Source of the DNA: Parvularcula sp039822105
Lineage (GTDB): Bacteria > Pseudomonadota > Alphaproteobacteria > Caulobacterales > Parvularculaceae
Direction: 5' to 3'
Length of the DNA: 64,000 nt
Assembly (NCBI GenBank): GCA_039822105.1
Contig: JBCBMW010000004.1
Location: forward strand, 147,283-211,282
In this document: in pieces, positions 16,873 to 25,287 of the stretch
Layout of the letters: each line of letters begins with the position of its first letter
How positions within the stretch are numbered: position 1 is the first letter of the stretch
Notes under the pieces: generated by a model
Database searches by the model: none
What the model was told of the DNA's origin: nothing
What the model saw: only the letters and a program-made list of their open reading frames with translations
Made by a program: the position numbers and the translations under genes

Positions 16873-16910
16873 GCACGCGGGGCGCACACTGCCCCCAGGG
16901 CCCCGCGTGC
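16873..16910 (+). terminator. terminator-like hairpin after the M56 gene
   Basis: Perfect 11-pair stem GCACGCGGGGC/GCCCCGCGTGC with a 16-base loop, starting seven bases after the stop codon. The following T run is short (TTGCATCC), so termination may be partial or factor-assisted. Confidence 0.55.
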
Positions 16911-16981
16911 TTGCATCCTGGCGCTTCAACCCTCACGATCAGCAAAAAAATTCACAGAGCTGGCCGACCGGAGGATTTTGA

Positions 16982-18604
16982 GTGCTTGGACAAATGCAAA
17001 CCACGCCGCTGCTGCTGACTGATATTTTGAGTCAGGCGGTGCGGAACTTTCCGAACCAAGAGATTGTTACCCGCCTCGTTGAAGGGGGCATCCATCGTTA
17101 CACGTTTGCGGATGCTTCAAAGCGCATCGGCAAGCTGGCCCATGCGCTGACAAAAATGGGTGTCCAAAAGGGCGACCGGATCGGTGTGGTGGGTTGGAAC
17201 ACGCACCGGCAGCTTGAGCTCTACTATGCAATCTCCGGCATCGGAGCGATCTGCCATACGATCAATCCGCGCCTTGGCCCTGAAAATGCCGGGTACGTTG
17301 TTGGCCACGCCGAAGATAAGATCGTCTTCTACGACGCGACGTTCGCTCCTTTGGTTGCCGCAATCGCACCGAGCCTCAGCTGTGTGGAGCGCTATGTGGA
17401 GCTGTGCCCCGAAGGCGCGGTGACGGAAAATGGTTTGGGTGCGGAGAGCTATGAGACGCTGATCGCCGACCACCCCGAAGCCTTTGAGTGGCCGAGCTTT
17501 GACGAGAACACCGCCTGTTCGATGTGCTATACGTCCGGGACGACGGGTAAGCCAAAGGGCGTGCTCTATTCGCACCGGTCGCTCGTACTGGAGGCCATTG
17601 TCTCCTGCTTGCCGACGGGCCTTGGCTGCAGCCAGGCGGACACGGTCCTGCCTGTTGTGCCGATGTTCCACGTCAACGCGTGGGGCGTTCCTTATACGGC
17701 GCTTTTGATCGGCATGAAGCTTGTCATGCCGGGCCCTGGCCTTGATGGCGCTAGCCTGCATGAGCTCATCATCCAAGAGAAAGTGACCTATGCCCTCGGT
17801 GTGCCGACGGTTTGGCTCAATCTCCTCGCCTATATCGAGTCGAACAATCTCGATCTCGGTACCCTGCGCTACAGCCTGGTTGGCGGCTCGGCGCTCAGCT
17901 CCAAGATCATCAAGGGCTACGACAAGTATGGCGTTCGGACCCGGCAGGGCTGGGGCATGACGGAGATGTCGCCGCTCGGCACGGTGAACATGGAGACACC
18001 GGGCTTTTACGATCTGCCAGAAGATGAGCGCGTGGCGCTGCAGCTTCGTCAGGGGCAGGCGATGCCGTTTGTCGACATGCGTGTTGTGGGACCTGACGGG
18101 AACGCTCTGCCGCATGATGGCGAGTCCGATGGGATCCTGCAGGTGCGCGGACCGTGGATTATCGAAAGCTACTTCAAAGCGGACAAGCCTGCGGTGGGTG
18201 CGGACAATTGGTTCGACACTGGCGACGTTGCTGTGATCCATCCTGATGGCACGATGCAAATCACCGATCGCGCCAAAGACGTGATCAAGTCAGGTGGTGA
18301 ATGGATCAGCTCGATCGATATCGAGAATGTTGCGCTCAGCCATCCCGATGTCGCTCAAGCCGCTGCGCTCGGCATGCCGCACCCCAAATGGGACGAGCGG
18401 CCGCTCCTGGTGGTGCAGCTCAATGAGGGGGCTTCTGCTGACACCAAGGCCATCCAAGAGTTCGTCAACGGACAATTGCCGAAGATCAGCTGCGTTGACG
18501 ATGTGCAGGTGGTGGGCGAGATCCCGCTCGGCGCGACCGGCAAGGTCCTGAAGACCAAGCTGCGTGAGCATTTTGCCGACTACACGTTGCCCACCGCGGC
18601 GTAA
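16982..18604 (+). CDS. fatty-acid (acyl)-CoA ligase, AMP-forming
   Basis: 540 residues of the adenylate-forming family. CYTSGTTGKPKGVLYSHRS is the P-loop region, RQGWGMTEMSPLG the A5 motif, WFDTGDVAVIHPDG and DRAKDVIKSGGEWIS the hinge, and ATGKVLKTKLRE the C-terminal catalytic Lys. The N-terminus MLGQMQTTPLLLTDIL is typical of the subgroup that includes medium-chain AlkK-like and methylthiopropionate (DmdB-like) ligases. GTG at 16982 has GGAGG seven bases upstream. Activates a carboxylic acid to acyl-CoA in the cytoplasm; chain length unknown. Ends at a strong bidirectional terminator. Confidence 0.93.
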   Translation: MLGQMQTTPLLLTDILSQAVRNFPNQEIVTRLVEGGIHRYTFADASKRIGKLAHALTKMGVQKGDRIGVVGWNTHRQLELYYAISGIGAICHTINPRLGPENAGYVVGHAEDKIVFYDATFAPLVAAIAPSLSCVERYVELCPEGAVTENGLGAESYETLIADHPEAFEWPSFDENTACSMCYTSGTTGKPKGVLYSHRSLVLEAIVSCLPTGLGCSQADTVLPVVPMFHVNAWGVPYTALLIGMKLVMPGPGLDGASLHELIIQEKVTYALGVPTVWLNLLAYIESNNLDLGTLRYSLVGGSALSSKIIKGYDKYGVRTRQGWGMTEMSPLGTVNMETPGFYDLPEDERVALQLRQGQAMPFVDMRVVGPDGNALPHDGESDGILQVRGPWIIESYFKADKPAVGADNWFDTGDVAVIHPDGTMQITDRAKDVIKSGGEWISSIDIENVALSHPDVAQAAALGMPHPKWDERPLLVVQLNEGASADTKAIQEFVNGQLPKISCVDDVQVVGEIPLGATGKVLKTKLREHFADYTLPTAA

Positions 18605-18615
18605 GCCTTGAACGG

Positions 18616-18646
18616 AAAAGGGGCGCCCGCGAGGCGCCCCTTTTTT
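18616..18646. terminator. bidirectional intrinsic terminator
   Basis: AAAA followed by GGGGCGCC, loop CGCGA, GGCGCCCC and TTTTTT. It stands between two convergent genes, the acyl-CoA ligase (plus) and the AsmA gene (minus), and can end both transcripts. Confidence 0.92.
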
Positions 18647-18665
18647 ATGTCTGTGTGCTGGCGAG

Positions 18666-20714
18666 TTACTGAGGGTCGTCCTCGTCATCATCACGATTTG
18701 CGCCAAAGAAGCCGCCAATCAAACGACCCGCTTCTGACCGCGCCCTGTTCCGGAGCGCATCTTCCACCGTCTCATTGTCATTGAGCTCAACGCCCACATC
18801 GCCGAGGAGGTCCGAGGCCACGTTCCGCACCGCGCGATCGACGAGCGGCTTGGTATCGACACTGATCTTCGGATCATTGAACGTCCCCGCCACGTTCACG
18901 GGAAGCGGCATCTCGGTGAAGTCCGTCACCTGAGGGTCTTTGCCAGCAAGACTGATATCCATGTTGAACGATTGCGGCGCCAAGGACACTCGTCCGCCCA
19001 CCCGTGCACGGAAGACATTGGAGAGGAGCTGTGCATTCCCGATCCGTGCTTCGCCATTGGTGATATCGACCCCGAAGTCAGCAAGATCGAAATCGGTCGT
19101 CGCCGCTGGACGAACAGCATTGGTACCGAGATTGGCCGCGGCGCCCAAGAGAGCTTGCGGCACGGCGGTGCCGGCCTGCACCTGATTGACAAGGTCGATG
19201 CCTGTGTTGGCGATCTCGCCGAGATTGATGCCCGCGATCGCGCCTTGATTGATATCGGCGCCCATCGATCCGGTCAGGCTCTCAACCCAATCCTTCTGGC
19301 TTGTGCCGGTCATGCGGAGATCGAGATTGATATCGCCTGTCCCCGTCAACCGATCCGTGCCCAGAAGAGCAGGGGCGGCTTCGCCGAACGATACGCCCTC
19401 CATGTTGAAGTCGACATCGACGACCGGGGTGCTGCGGTTGGCCTCGACTATGACGACGCCGCCAGCCGTGCCGGAGAACGCCTGCGCGCGCGAGAGGGTG
19501 GCTGTCAGCTTGCCGTCATCAAGCAACACTTTGGCTGCCACGTTGGTCAATTCGTATGTGGGCAGAACAATACGGTCAGCGTTCACGTCCAAGTCGGCAT
19601 CGATAGTGGTGAGAGCCGACAGGTCGATCTCTTCGTCAGACCATTCGGGGAAGGGTTCTGCTTCGGCGGGGCCTGCGCTGCCAGCGGCCGCTTCTTCTTC
19701 CGGCATAAACGGCGTCAGATCGACCAAGCTGAGATTAGCCGTACCCGTCGCTTTGGGGCGCTCGCCAGCCAGCAAGAGGCCGAAATCAGCTGTCCCTCGA
19801 AGAACCGATGATCCAATCTTCGCGTCCTTGATATCAAGCCTGTCAGTGGTGCCGGACATGGTCGCATCGAACGTGATGGCCCCCATCGGCGCCAGCGCCT
19901 CGACACCCTCGGCGCCCAAAAGCGGCTCAAGCCCAGCAACATCAGGCAAGTTGCCTTCGATCGTGCCCTGAAGGTTCACGGGCTCACCAGTCAGCGATAG
20001 ATTGCTGTCGATGGTGTTCTCCGCAAACTGAAGACCGATGCTGGCAGGTGACGTGCCGCCTTTTGACAAGACGCCCGGATCATCGATCCGCACATTGAGC
20101 GAGAACGGGATGTCCTCAAGCGTCATCGCCCCGTCGATCGAGAGCGCGCCATTGGCGCCCGGCAGGCCCACCGTGATGTTGGTGTCCACGGCGCTGTAGG
20201 AAACGTCAGGGGTCACATAGTCGAGTGTGCCGTTGTTGATCCGGATCGTGCCCGACAGGCGCGAGATGTCGGCTGCGTCTCCCGCAGGCACATCATCGCC
20301 AGCCTCATCCGAGGTCGTCTCGGCGGTCTCGACTTCGAATTCGTAATTGGTGCTGCCGTCCGCCTTTTCTTCGAGGTTGATCGAAGGGCTCTCCAGCACG
20401 AACGCGTCGATCTGCACCTGGCCGCGGAGGAGCGGCATCAGCGCCACGGCAAAGCGCGCCTCATCCACGCGTACGAGATAGGGCGCTGAGAAACCCTCGG
20501 CGTTGGCCACTTCAAAATCGCTGATGGTGATTCGCGGCGGCAAGATCGATAGGCCGGTCACTTCGCCAATCGAGACATCTCGGCCCAGCGTATCGGTCGC
20601 GGCGACCTCGGCTTGCTCCACCAGGTCTTCGGTCTTCAGCACCATCGGAAGCGCGATGGCCGCCACAATCAGCAGGACGACAAGGCCGCCAATAATACGA
20701 AGGATCCAACTCAT
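18666..20714 (-). CDS. AsmA family protein
   Basis: 682 residues. One N-terminal membrane anchor (about 4-26, LRIIGGLVVLLIVAAIALPM), then an AsmA N-terminal region (SIGEVTGLSILPPRITISDFEV), a long repetitive beta-strand body and the AsmA C-terminal domain (TGTGDINLDLRMTG, FRARVGGRVSLAPQSFNMDI). AsmA-like proteins are now regarded as inner-membrane-anchored bridges or regulators of lipid transport to the outer membrane. An acidic Asp/Glu-rich segment occurs at about 125-145. The start ATG overlaps the stop of a small upstream gene by four bases. Confidence 0.9.
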   Translation of the reverse strand: MSWILRIIGGLVVLLIVAAIALPMVLKTEDLVEQAEVAATDTLGRDVSIGEVTGLSILPPRITISDFEVANAEGFSAPYLVRVDEARFAVALMPLLRGQVQIDAFVLESPSINLEEKADGSTNYEFEVETAETTSDEAGDDVPAGDAADISRLSGTIRINNGTLDYVTPDVSYSAVDTNITVGLPGANGALSIDGAMTLEDIPFSLNVRIDDPGVLSKGGTSPASIGLQFAENTIDSNLSLTGEPVNLQGTIEGNLPDVAGLEPLLGAEGVEALAPMGAITFDATMSGTTDRLDIKDAKIGSSVLRGTADFGLLLAGERPKATGTANLSLVDLTPFMPEEEAAAGSAGPAEAEPFPEWSDEEIDLSALTTIDADLDVNADRIVLPTYELTNVAAKVLLDDGKLTATLSRAQAFSGTAGGVVIVEANRSTPVVDVDFNMEGVSFGEAAPALLGTDRLTGTGDINLDLRMTGTSQKDWVESLTGSMGADINQGAIAGINLGEIANTGIDLVNQVQAGTAVPQALLGAAANLGTNAVRPAATTDFDLADFGVDITNGEARIGNAQLLSNVFRARVGGRVSLAPQSFNMDISLAGKDPQVTDFTEMPLPVNVAGTFNDPKISVDTKPLVDRAVRNVASDLLGDVGVELNDNETVEDALRNRARSEAGRLIGGFFGANRDDDEDDPQ

Positions 20715-20899
20715 CGGTTCATCTCCCGAGCGGCGGCCGCAGCCGCCCGCAGTTCATCTGCAATCGCTTCAGCATCATCTGGCTCAAAGTCGAGAGGAAG
20801 ATCCACCTCAGAACCATGAATATATATCCGGACCATGCCCGAATCGGTGGCACCGACTTGCAGGTCAGCGGCAATGTCATTGTTGGTGTTGAGACCCAT
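20711..20899 (-). CDS. small conserved protein, probably DUF6324 type
   Basis: 62 residues: MGLNTNNDIAADLQVG, a central MVRIYIHGSEVDLPLDFEP strand pair and a C-terminal helix rich in Ala (AEAIADELRAAAAAAREM). I recall similar alphaproteobacterial proteins as DUF6324, but this is from memory. No function is known. The ATG ending at 20899 is preferred to one 42 bases upstream since relatives begin MG-N. Its stop overlaps the asmA-like start (ATGA), so the two are co-translated. It is divergent from recA. Confidence 0.75.
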   Translation of the reverse strand: MGLNTNNDIAADLQVGATDSGMVRIYIHGSEVDLPLDFEPDDAEAIADELRAAAAAAREMNR

Positions 20900-20969
20900 A
20901 GGGGCGATTCTCCTTCGGCGTGCCGCGGCGGGCGTGTGCAACTGATGTCAGAACGCCTCTTGCGCTATA

Positions 20970-20984
20970 GAACAAAACCAGTAC
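20970..20984 (+). promoter_or_regulatory. candidate LexA (SOS) box upstream of recA
   Basis: GAAC-N7-GTAC, one mismatch from the alphaproteobacterial LexA direct repeat GAAC-N7-GAAC, 50 bases before the recA start. Another GAAC lies at 20951, but at a spacing that does not fit. Confidence 0.4.
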
Positions 20985-21034
20985 ACAACAATCATCAACG
21001 ACAGGCCTTGGCCGATGAAGAGGATGTGCCCACC

Positions 21035-22105
21035 ATGGCGAGAGACTTTAAAGTAGTGGACGGCGGAATGGACAAGGCAAAGGCCCTCGAGGCAGCGCTT
21101 TCTCAGATCGACAAGGCCTTCGGCAAGGGCTCGGTGATGCGATTGGGGGGGAAAGATTCGGTCGTGCAGATCGAATCAATCTCGACGGGGTCCCTCGGCC
21201 TCGACATCGCATTAGGCATTGGGGGTCTTCCCAAAGGTCGGATCATTGAGATCTATGGCCCTGAAAGCTCGGGCAAAACGACGCTGGCGCTGCATGTCGT
21301 GTCGGAGACGCAAAAGCAGGGCGGTACCGCGGCCTTCATCGACGCTGAGCACGCGCTTGATCCCTCTTACGCCAAAAAGCTGGGCGTTGATCTCGACGAA
21401 CTTCTGATCTCGCAGCCTGACACAGGTGAACAGTCATTGGAGATTGCCGATACCCTGGTGCGCTCTGGCGCGGTCGATGTCTTGGTCATTGATTCGGTGG
21501 CGGCGCTGACGCCGCGAGCTGAGCTTGAGGGCGATATGGGTGATAGCTTGCCTGGTCTCCAGGCGCGCTTGATGAGCCAAGCGCTGCGCAAGCTCACCGG
21601 ATCGATCTCTCGCTCCAACACGCTGGTGATTTTCATCAACCAGATCCGGATGAAGATCGGGGTGATGTTTGGCTCGCCAGAGACGACCACCGGCGGCAAC
21701 GCCCTCAAATTCTATTCGAGTGTGCGCCTCGATATCCGCCGCATTGGTGCGATCAAGCAGCGTGATGAGGTCATCGGCAACCAGACCCGGGTCAAAGTTG
21801 TGAAGAACAAGGTCGCGCCGCCCTTCAAACAGGTCGAGTTCGATATTCTTTACGGGGAAGGCATCTCCAAGGCCGGGGAACTCATTGATCTCGGTGTTTT
21901 GGGCAACGTGATCGAAAAGTCCGGCAGCTGGTACAGCTACAATTCCGAGCGAATCGGTCAGGGCCGGGAGAACGCGAAGCAATTCTTGCGGGATCACCCT
22001 GAGGTCGCCACGGAGATCGAGAATCAAATTCGCGCGAGTGCCGGTCTGATCGGTGAGGATATGCTGGTCGGCCCTGACGCCGAGGACGACTCCGCCTCCG
22101 CTTAA
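21035..22105 (+). CDS. recA: recombinase RecA
   Basis: 356 residues, usual length. Walker A GPESSGKTT, LVIDSVAALTP (Walker B region), loop L2 with MKIGVMFGSPETTTGGNALKF-like sequence and the C-terminal acidic tail (GPDAEDDSASA). Catalyses ATP-dependent strand exchange and stimulates LexA self-cleavage. The frame is open 219 bases upstream, but the family N-terminus starts near MARDFKVVDGGMDKAKALE; the ATG at 21035 is used. It stands immediately upstream of the nuoJ-N block, an unusual position for recA. Confidence 0.98.
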   Translation: MARDFKVVDGGMDKAKALEAALSQIDKAFGKGSVMRLGGKDSVVQIESISTGSLGLDIALGIGGLPKGRIIEIYGPESSGKTTLALHVVSETQKQGGTAAFIDAEHALDPSYAKKLGVDLDELLISQPDTGEQSLEIADTLVRSGAVDVLVIDSVAALTPRAELEGDMGDSLPGLQARLMSQALRKLTGSISRSNTLVIFINQIRMKIGVMFGSPETTTGGNALKFYSSVRLDIRRIGAIKQRDEVIGNQTRVKVVKNKVAPPFKQVEFDILYGEGISKAGELIDLGVLGNVIEKSGSWYSYNSERIGQGRENAKQFLRDHPEVATEIENQIRASAGLIGEDMLVGPDAEDDSASA

Positions 22106-22141
22106 AGTGCCATAGCAGCGCAGCTTGCAGAGATAGGCGCG

Positions 22142-22159
22142 GGCAGGGGTTTTCCTGCC
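22142..22159 (+). terminator. weak hairpin between recA and nuoJ
   Basis: GGCAGG-GGTTTT-CCTGCC, six pairs, 37 bases after the recA stop. No T run follows, so it may be an RNA end structure or a leaky terminator. Confidence 0.3.
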
Positions 22160-22230
22160 TAGGCGATTGCGCTAGCGCCGCTTCGATGCGTGGGAGGTCC
22201 TCTCCCATACCCCAAGGTCACGTGCTGTTT

Positions 22231-22863
22231 ATGGGCTTTGCCGATCTCGCTTTCTTCACCTTCGCTGCGACGGCTATCGCTAGCGGTCTCGGCGTTATTC
22301 TCGCCCGAAACCCGGTCCACTCCGTGCTCTGCCTGATCCTGGCATTCATCGCGACCGCAGGTCTTTTTGTTCTGATGGGGGCGGAATATCTCGCCTTCCT
22401 CCTGGTCGTTGTTTACGTCGGCGCCGTCGCGGTCTTGTTCCTGTTCGTGGTCATGATGCTCGACGTCGATTTTGCGGAACTTCGCGCGGACTACGCCAAA
22501 TACGCGCCGCTGGGGCTGGTCGTGGCTGTCGCCCTCGTTGTGCAAATCGGCTTCATGGTGGCTGCATGGCAGATCCCCGACGCGGCGCTTGAAGCGCGCG
22601 CTCAACCGACCAGCGCGATGCAGCGCGCCAGCGGCGAACCGGCCAACAACGCTGAACAGCTCGGCATGGTTCTTTATACGGAATATGTTCACTTCTTCCA
22701 GATCGCAGGTCTTATTCTTCTTGTGGCGATGATCGGCGCTATTCTGCTGACCTTCCGCGAACGGCGCGGTGTCAAAACCCAAGATGTGGGCAAGCAGGTA
22801 GGCCGCACCCGCGAGGAGGCTGTGGAAGTGGTCTCCGTGCCGACCGGACGGGGGGTCAACTGA
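22231..22863 (+). CDS. nuoJ: NADH-quinone oxidoreductase subunit J
   Basis: 210 residues with five hydrophobic segments. ARNPVHSVLCLILAF and GAEYLAFLLVVVYVGAVAVL are the conserved NuoJ helices, the second carrying the pi-bulge region near the proton path; the C-terminal helix is followed by a cytoplasmic tail. It is the first gene of a nuoJKLMN block coding for the complex I membrane arm; nuoA-I are not nearby. The start may be ATG 22231 or an in-frame GTG at 22222, which is closer to AAGGT. Its TGA overlaps the nuoK ATG (TGATG). Confidence 0.95.
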   Translation: MGFADLAFFTFAATAIASGLGVILARNPVHSVLCLILAFIATAGLFVLMGAEYLAFLLVVVYVGAVAVLFLFVVMMLDVDFAELRADYAKYAPLGLVVAVALVVQIGFMVAAWQIPDAALEARAQPTSAMQRASGEPANNAEQLGMVLYTEYVHFFQIAGLILLVAMIGAILLTFRERRGVKTQDVGKQVGRTREEAVEVVSVPTGRGVN

Positions 22864-23165
22864 TGGGTTTGTCGAGTTATCTCACCGTCGCGGGCATCCT
22901 CTTTGCCATCGGTGTCGCCGGCATTTTTCTCAACCGGAAAAACGTCATCATCATCCTGATGTCGATCGAGCTGATGCTCCTCGCCGTGAACATCAACTTC
23001 GTGGCGTTTTCGATGTTCCTTGGTGACCTCGTGGGCCAAGTCTTCGCCTTCATGGTGCTGACGGTTGCCGCCGCTGAAGCTGCTATCGGCCTTGCGATCC
23101 TTGTGACCTTCTTCCGAAACCGCGGCGATATCGCCGTCACGTCAGCCAACTCGATGAGGAACTAG
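22863..23165 (+). CDS. nuoK: NADH-quinone oxidoreductase subunit K
   Basis: 100 residues, three membrane helices, the standard NuoK size. LIGVAGIFLNRKNVIIILMSIELMLL-type sequence carries the conserved Glu of helix 2 (IELM) and a second Glu in helix 3 (AAAEAAIGLAI), both part of the proton channel (ND4L). Overlaps nuoJ by one base and precedes nuoL by three. Confidence 0.97.
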   Translation: MGLSSYLTVAGILFAIGVAGIFLNRKNVIIILMSIELMLLAVNINFVAFSMFLGDLVGQVFAFMVLTVAAAEAAIGLAILVTFFRNRGDIAVTSANSMRN

Positions 23166-23168
23166 ACC

Positions 23169-25283
23169 GTGCAGGCTCTCATTGTTCTTCTCCCGCTTTT
23201 CGGTGCCATGTTGGCTATGCCGCTCGGCAGAGCAGGCGGTCCGCGTGCGGCGGAAATCACCACGACGTCGCTGGTCTCGATCGCGGCTGTTCTCTCCTGG
23301 ATCACCTTTTTCTCGGTTGGCTTTGGTGACGGCGAGAAAACCATCAAGCTTTTTGACTGGATCAATTCCGGTGATCTGAAAGCGGCCTGGGCTGTTCGTG
23401 TCGATGCGTTGTCGGCGACCATGATGATCGTCGTGACGACCGTTTCGTCGCTCGTGCACCTCTATTCGATCGGGTACATGCACGAGGATCCTTCGCGCCC
23501 TCGCTTTTTCGCTTATCTCTCGCTTTTCACCTTCGCGATGCTCGCGCTGGTGACGTCAGATAACCTTCTTCAGCTTTTCTTTGGTTGGGAAGGTGTGGGC
23601 GTTGCCAGTTATCTGCTCATCGGCTTTTGGCACCACAAAAAGTCCGCCAACGATGCTGCGATCAAAGCCTTCGTCGTCAACCGCGTCGGCGATGTCGGCT
23701 TGGCGCTCGGCATCATGGCCTGTTTCTTTGTCTTCAAATCGGTCGAGTATGACGTGATCCTGGAGACGATCCGCAACGACGGTTTCGTTCAACCTATCGG
23801 GTCCATGGCCGCGGTTCACATCTCAGAGCTTTCTATCAACTTCCTCGGCCGTAATGTCGCCGCGCTCGAAATCATCGGTATTCTGCTTTTCATCGGTGCG
23901 ATGGGTAAGTCGGCCCAGTTCTTCCTGCACACCTGGCTGCCGGACGCGATGGAAGGCCCAACGCCCGTGTCCGCGCTTATCCACGCCGCAACCATGGTGA
24001 CGGCGGGTGTTGTGTTGGTGTGCCGCATGTCGGATCTCTATGCTGTCGCGCCAGGCGCGTCGGCGATGATCACGATCATTGGTCTGATCACAGCAATCTT
24101 CGCGGCCACCGTCGGCCTGGTGCAGACGGACATCAAGCGGGTGATCGCCTACTCCACGGCTTCGCAGCTCGGTTACATGTTCTTCGCAGCGGGCGTTGGC
24201 GCGTATGGCGCGGCGATGTTCCACCTGACGACCCACGCAGCGTTCAAAGCGCTCTTGTTCCTCGGCGCTGGTGCGGTGATCCATTTCAGCCACCACGAGC
24301 AGGACATGCGCGGCATGGGCGGCCTTCGCACCCAGATGCCCGTCACATTCCTCGCTATGTTGCTCGGTACACTGGCAATCACGGGTGTCGGTATCCCGCT
24401 CCTTCACCCCGGCGGCATTCCTGTTGGTTTTGCTGGCTTCGTGTCGAAGGACGTGATGCTCGAGCAGGCCTTCCTTGGTATCGAAGCTGGTAAAGCCTTT
24501 GCCTCTGCTGCGTTCTGGGGTGGTCTCCTTGCGGCGGTGATGACCGGCTTTTACTCCTGGCGCCTCATTTTCCTCACCTTTACCGGTGAATGGCGTGCGC
24601 CAGCTGAGGTGCGGCGTCATCCGCACTCGGTTCCAACCACCATGCTCGTTCCCCTCGCGCCTTTGGCGCTCGGTGCTGTGGTCGCTGGCATGGCGCTCTA
24701 CAAACCCTTCGTCAGCGCCGACGGCGCGCCAGCGTTCTGGAACGGCGCTATTCATGTTGCTTCTGAGGCGCACGGCGACGATCACGGTGCGGACGCTCAT
24801 CACGGTGACAGCCACGCTGGCGCGTCCCATGATGATGGCCATGCGGATGAGGGGCATGCTGATGATGCCCACGCCAAGGATGATCACGGCGGCGGTCACC
24901 ATGTGCCCAATTGGGTGCTCATCGCACCGTTGATCGCTGGGACGCTCGGCCTCTTTGGAGCGATCTATCAGTACACCGGTTCAGACCCTCTTCGGCCCGG
25001 CCTCATCCGCGAAGGCGGGATCATTTACGAGTTTCTGAAAAACCGTTGGTATATTGACGATCTATACAGGCTGCTTTTCCAAGAACCTGCGCGACTGCTT
25101 GGCCGGTTCCTTTGGAAACGCGGCGATGAAGGCACAATTGATGGCGCGGGCCCCAACGGTGTTGCTGGTCTGATGAATGTCAGTGCGCAGCGGACTGTCG
25201 GTATCCAGACCGGTTTTGTGTTCCACTATGCCTTTGTGATGCTGCTCGGCGTCATCGTGCTCCTCTTCGTTCTGCGGGTCTGA
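23169..25283 (+). CDS. nuoL: NADH-quinone oxidoreductase subunit L
   Basis: 704 residues, an antiporter-like proton-pumping subunit (ND5) with the long lateral helix. Conserved parts are GWEGVGVASYLLIGFW (with the key Glu), HTWLPDAMEGPTPVSALIHA and LTTHAAFKALLFLGAG (channel Lys). Residues of roughly 530-578 form an extra loop dense in His, Asp and Ala before the last helices (HGDDHGADAHHGDSHAG and similar), longer than the E. coli equivalent. The start is GTG at 23169 with GAGGAA inside the end of nuoK. Confidence 0.97.
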   Translation: MQALIVLLPLFGAMLAMPLGRAGGPRAAEITTTSLVSIAAVLSWITFFSVGFGDGEKTIKLFDWINSGDLKAAWAVRVDALSATMMIVVTTVSSLVHLYSIGYMHEDPSRPRFFAYLSLFTFAMLALVTSDNLLQLFFGWEGVGVASYLLIGFWHHKKSANDAAIKAFVVNRVGDVGLALGIMACFFVFKSVEYDVILETIRNDGFVQPIGSMAAVHISELSINFLGRNVAALEIIGILLFIGAMGKSAQFFLHTWLPDAMEGPTPVSALIHAATMVTAGVVLVCRMSDLYAVAPGASAMITIIGLITAIFAATVGLVQTDIKRVIAYSTASQLGYMFFAAGVGAYGAAMFHLTTHAAFKALLFLGAGAVIHFSHHEQDMRGMGGLRTQMPVTFLAMLLGTLAITGVGIPLLHPGGIPVGFAGFVSKDVMLEQAFLGIEAGKAFASAAFWGGLLAAVMTGFYSWRLIFLTFTGEWRAPAEVRRHPHSVPTTMLVPLAPLALGAVVAGMALYKPFVSADGAPAFWNGAIHVASEAHGDDHGADAHHGDSHAGASHDDGHADEGHADDAHAKDDHGGGHHVPNWVLIAPLIAGTLGLFGAIYQYTGSDPLRPGLIREGGIIYEFLKNRWYIDDLYRLLFQEPARLLGRFLWKRGDEGTIDGAGPNGVAGLMNVSAQRTVGIQTGFVFHYAFVMLLGVIVLLFVLRV

Positions 25284-25287
25284 CGTC

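Noticed and set aside
17117..18259. 380-codon minus-strand frame opposite the acyl-CoA ligase
   Set aside because: Shadow frame; the plus-strand gene has complete adenylate-forming motifs and continuous codon bias.
3306..18604. DMSP demethylation pathway from the DmdC-like dehydrogenase and DmdB-like ligase
   Set aside because: The two genes are 12 kb apart, both families are broad, and no dmdA or dmdD is present in the window.
23823..24902. 359-codon minus-strand frame opposite nuoL
   Set aside because: Shadow of nuoL; its composition (Arg, His, Glu) follows from the complementary strand of a hydrophobic GC-rich gene.
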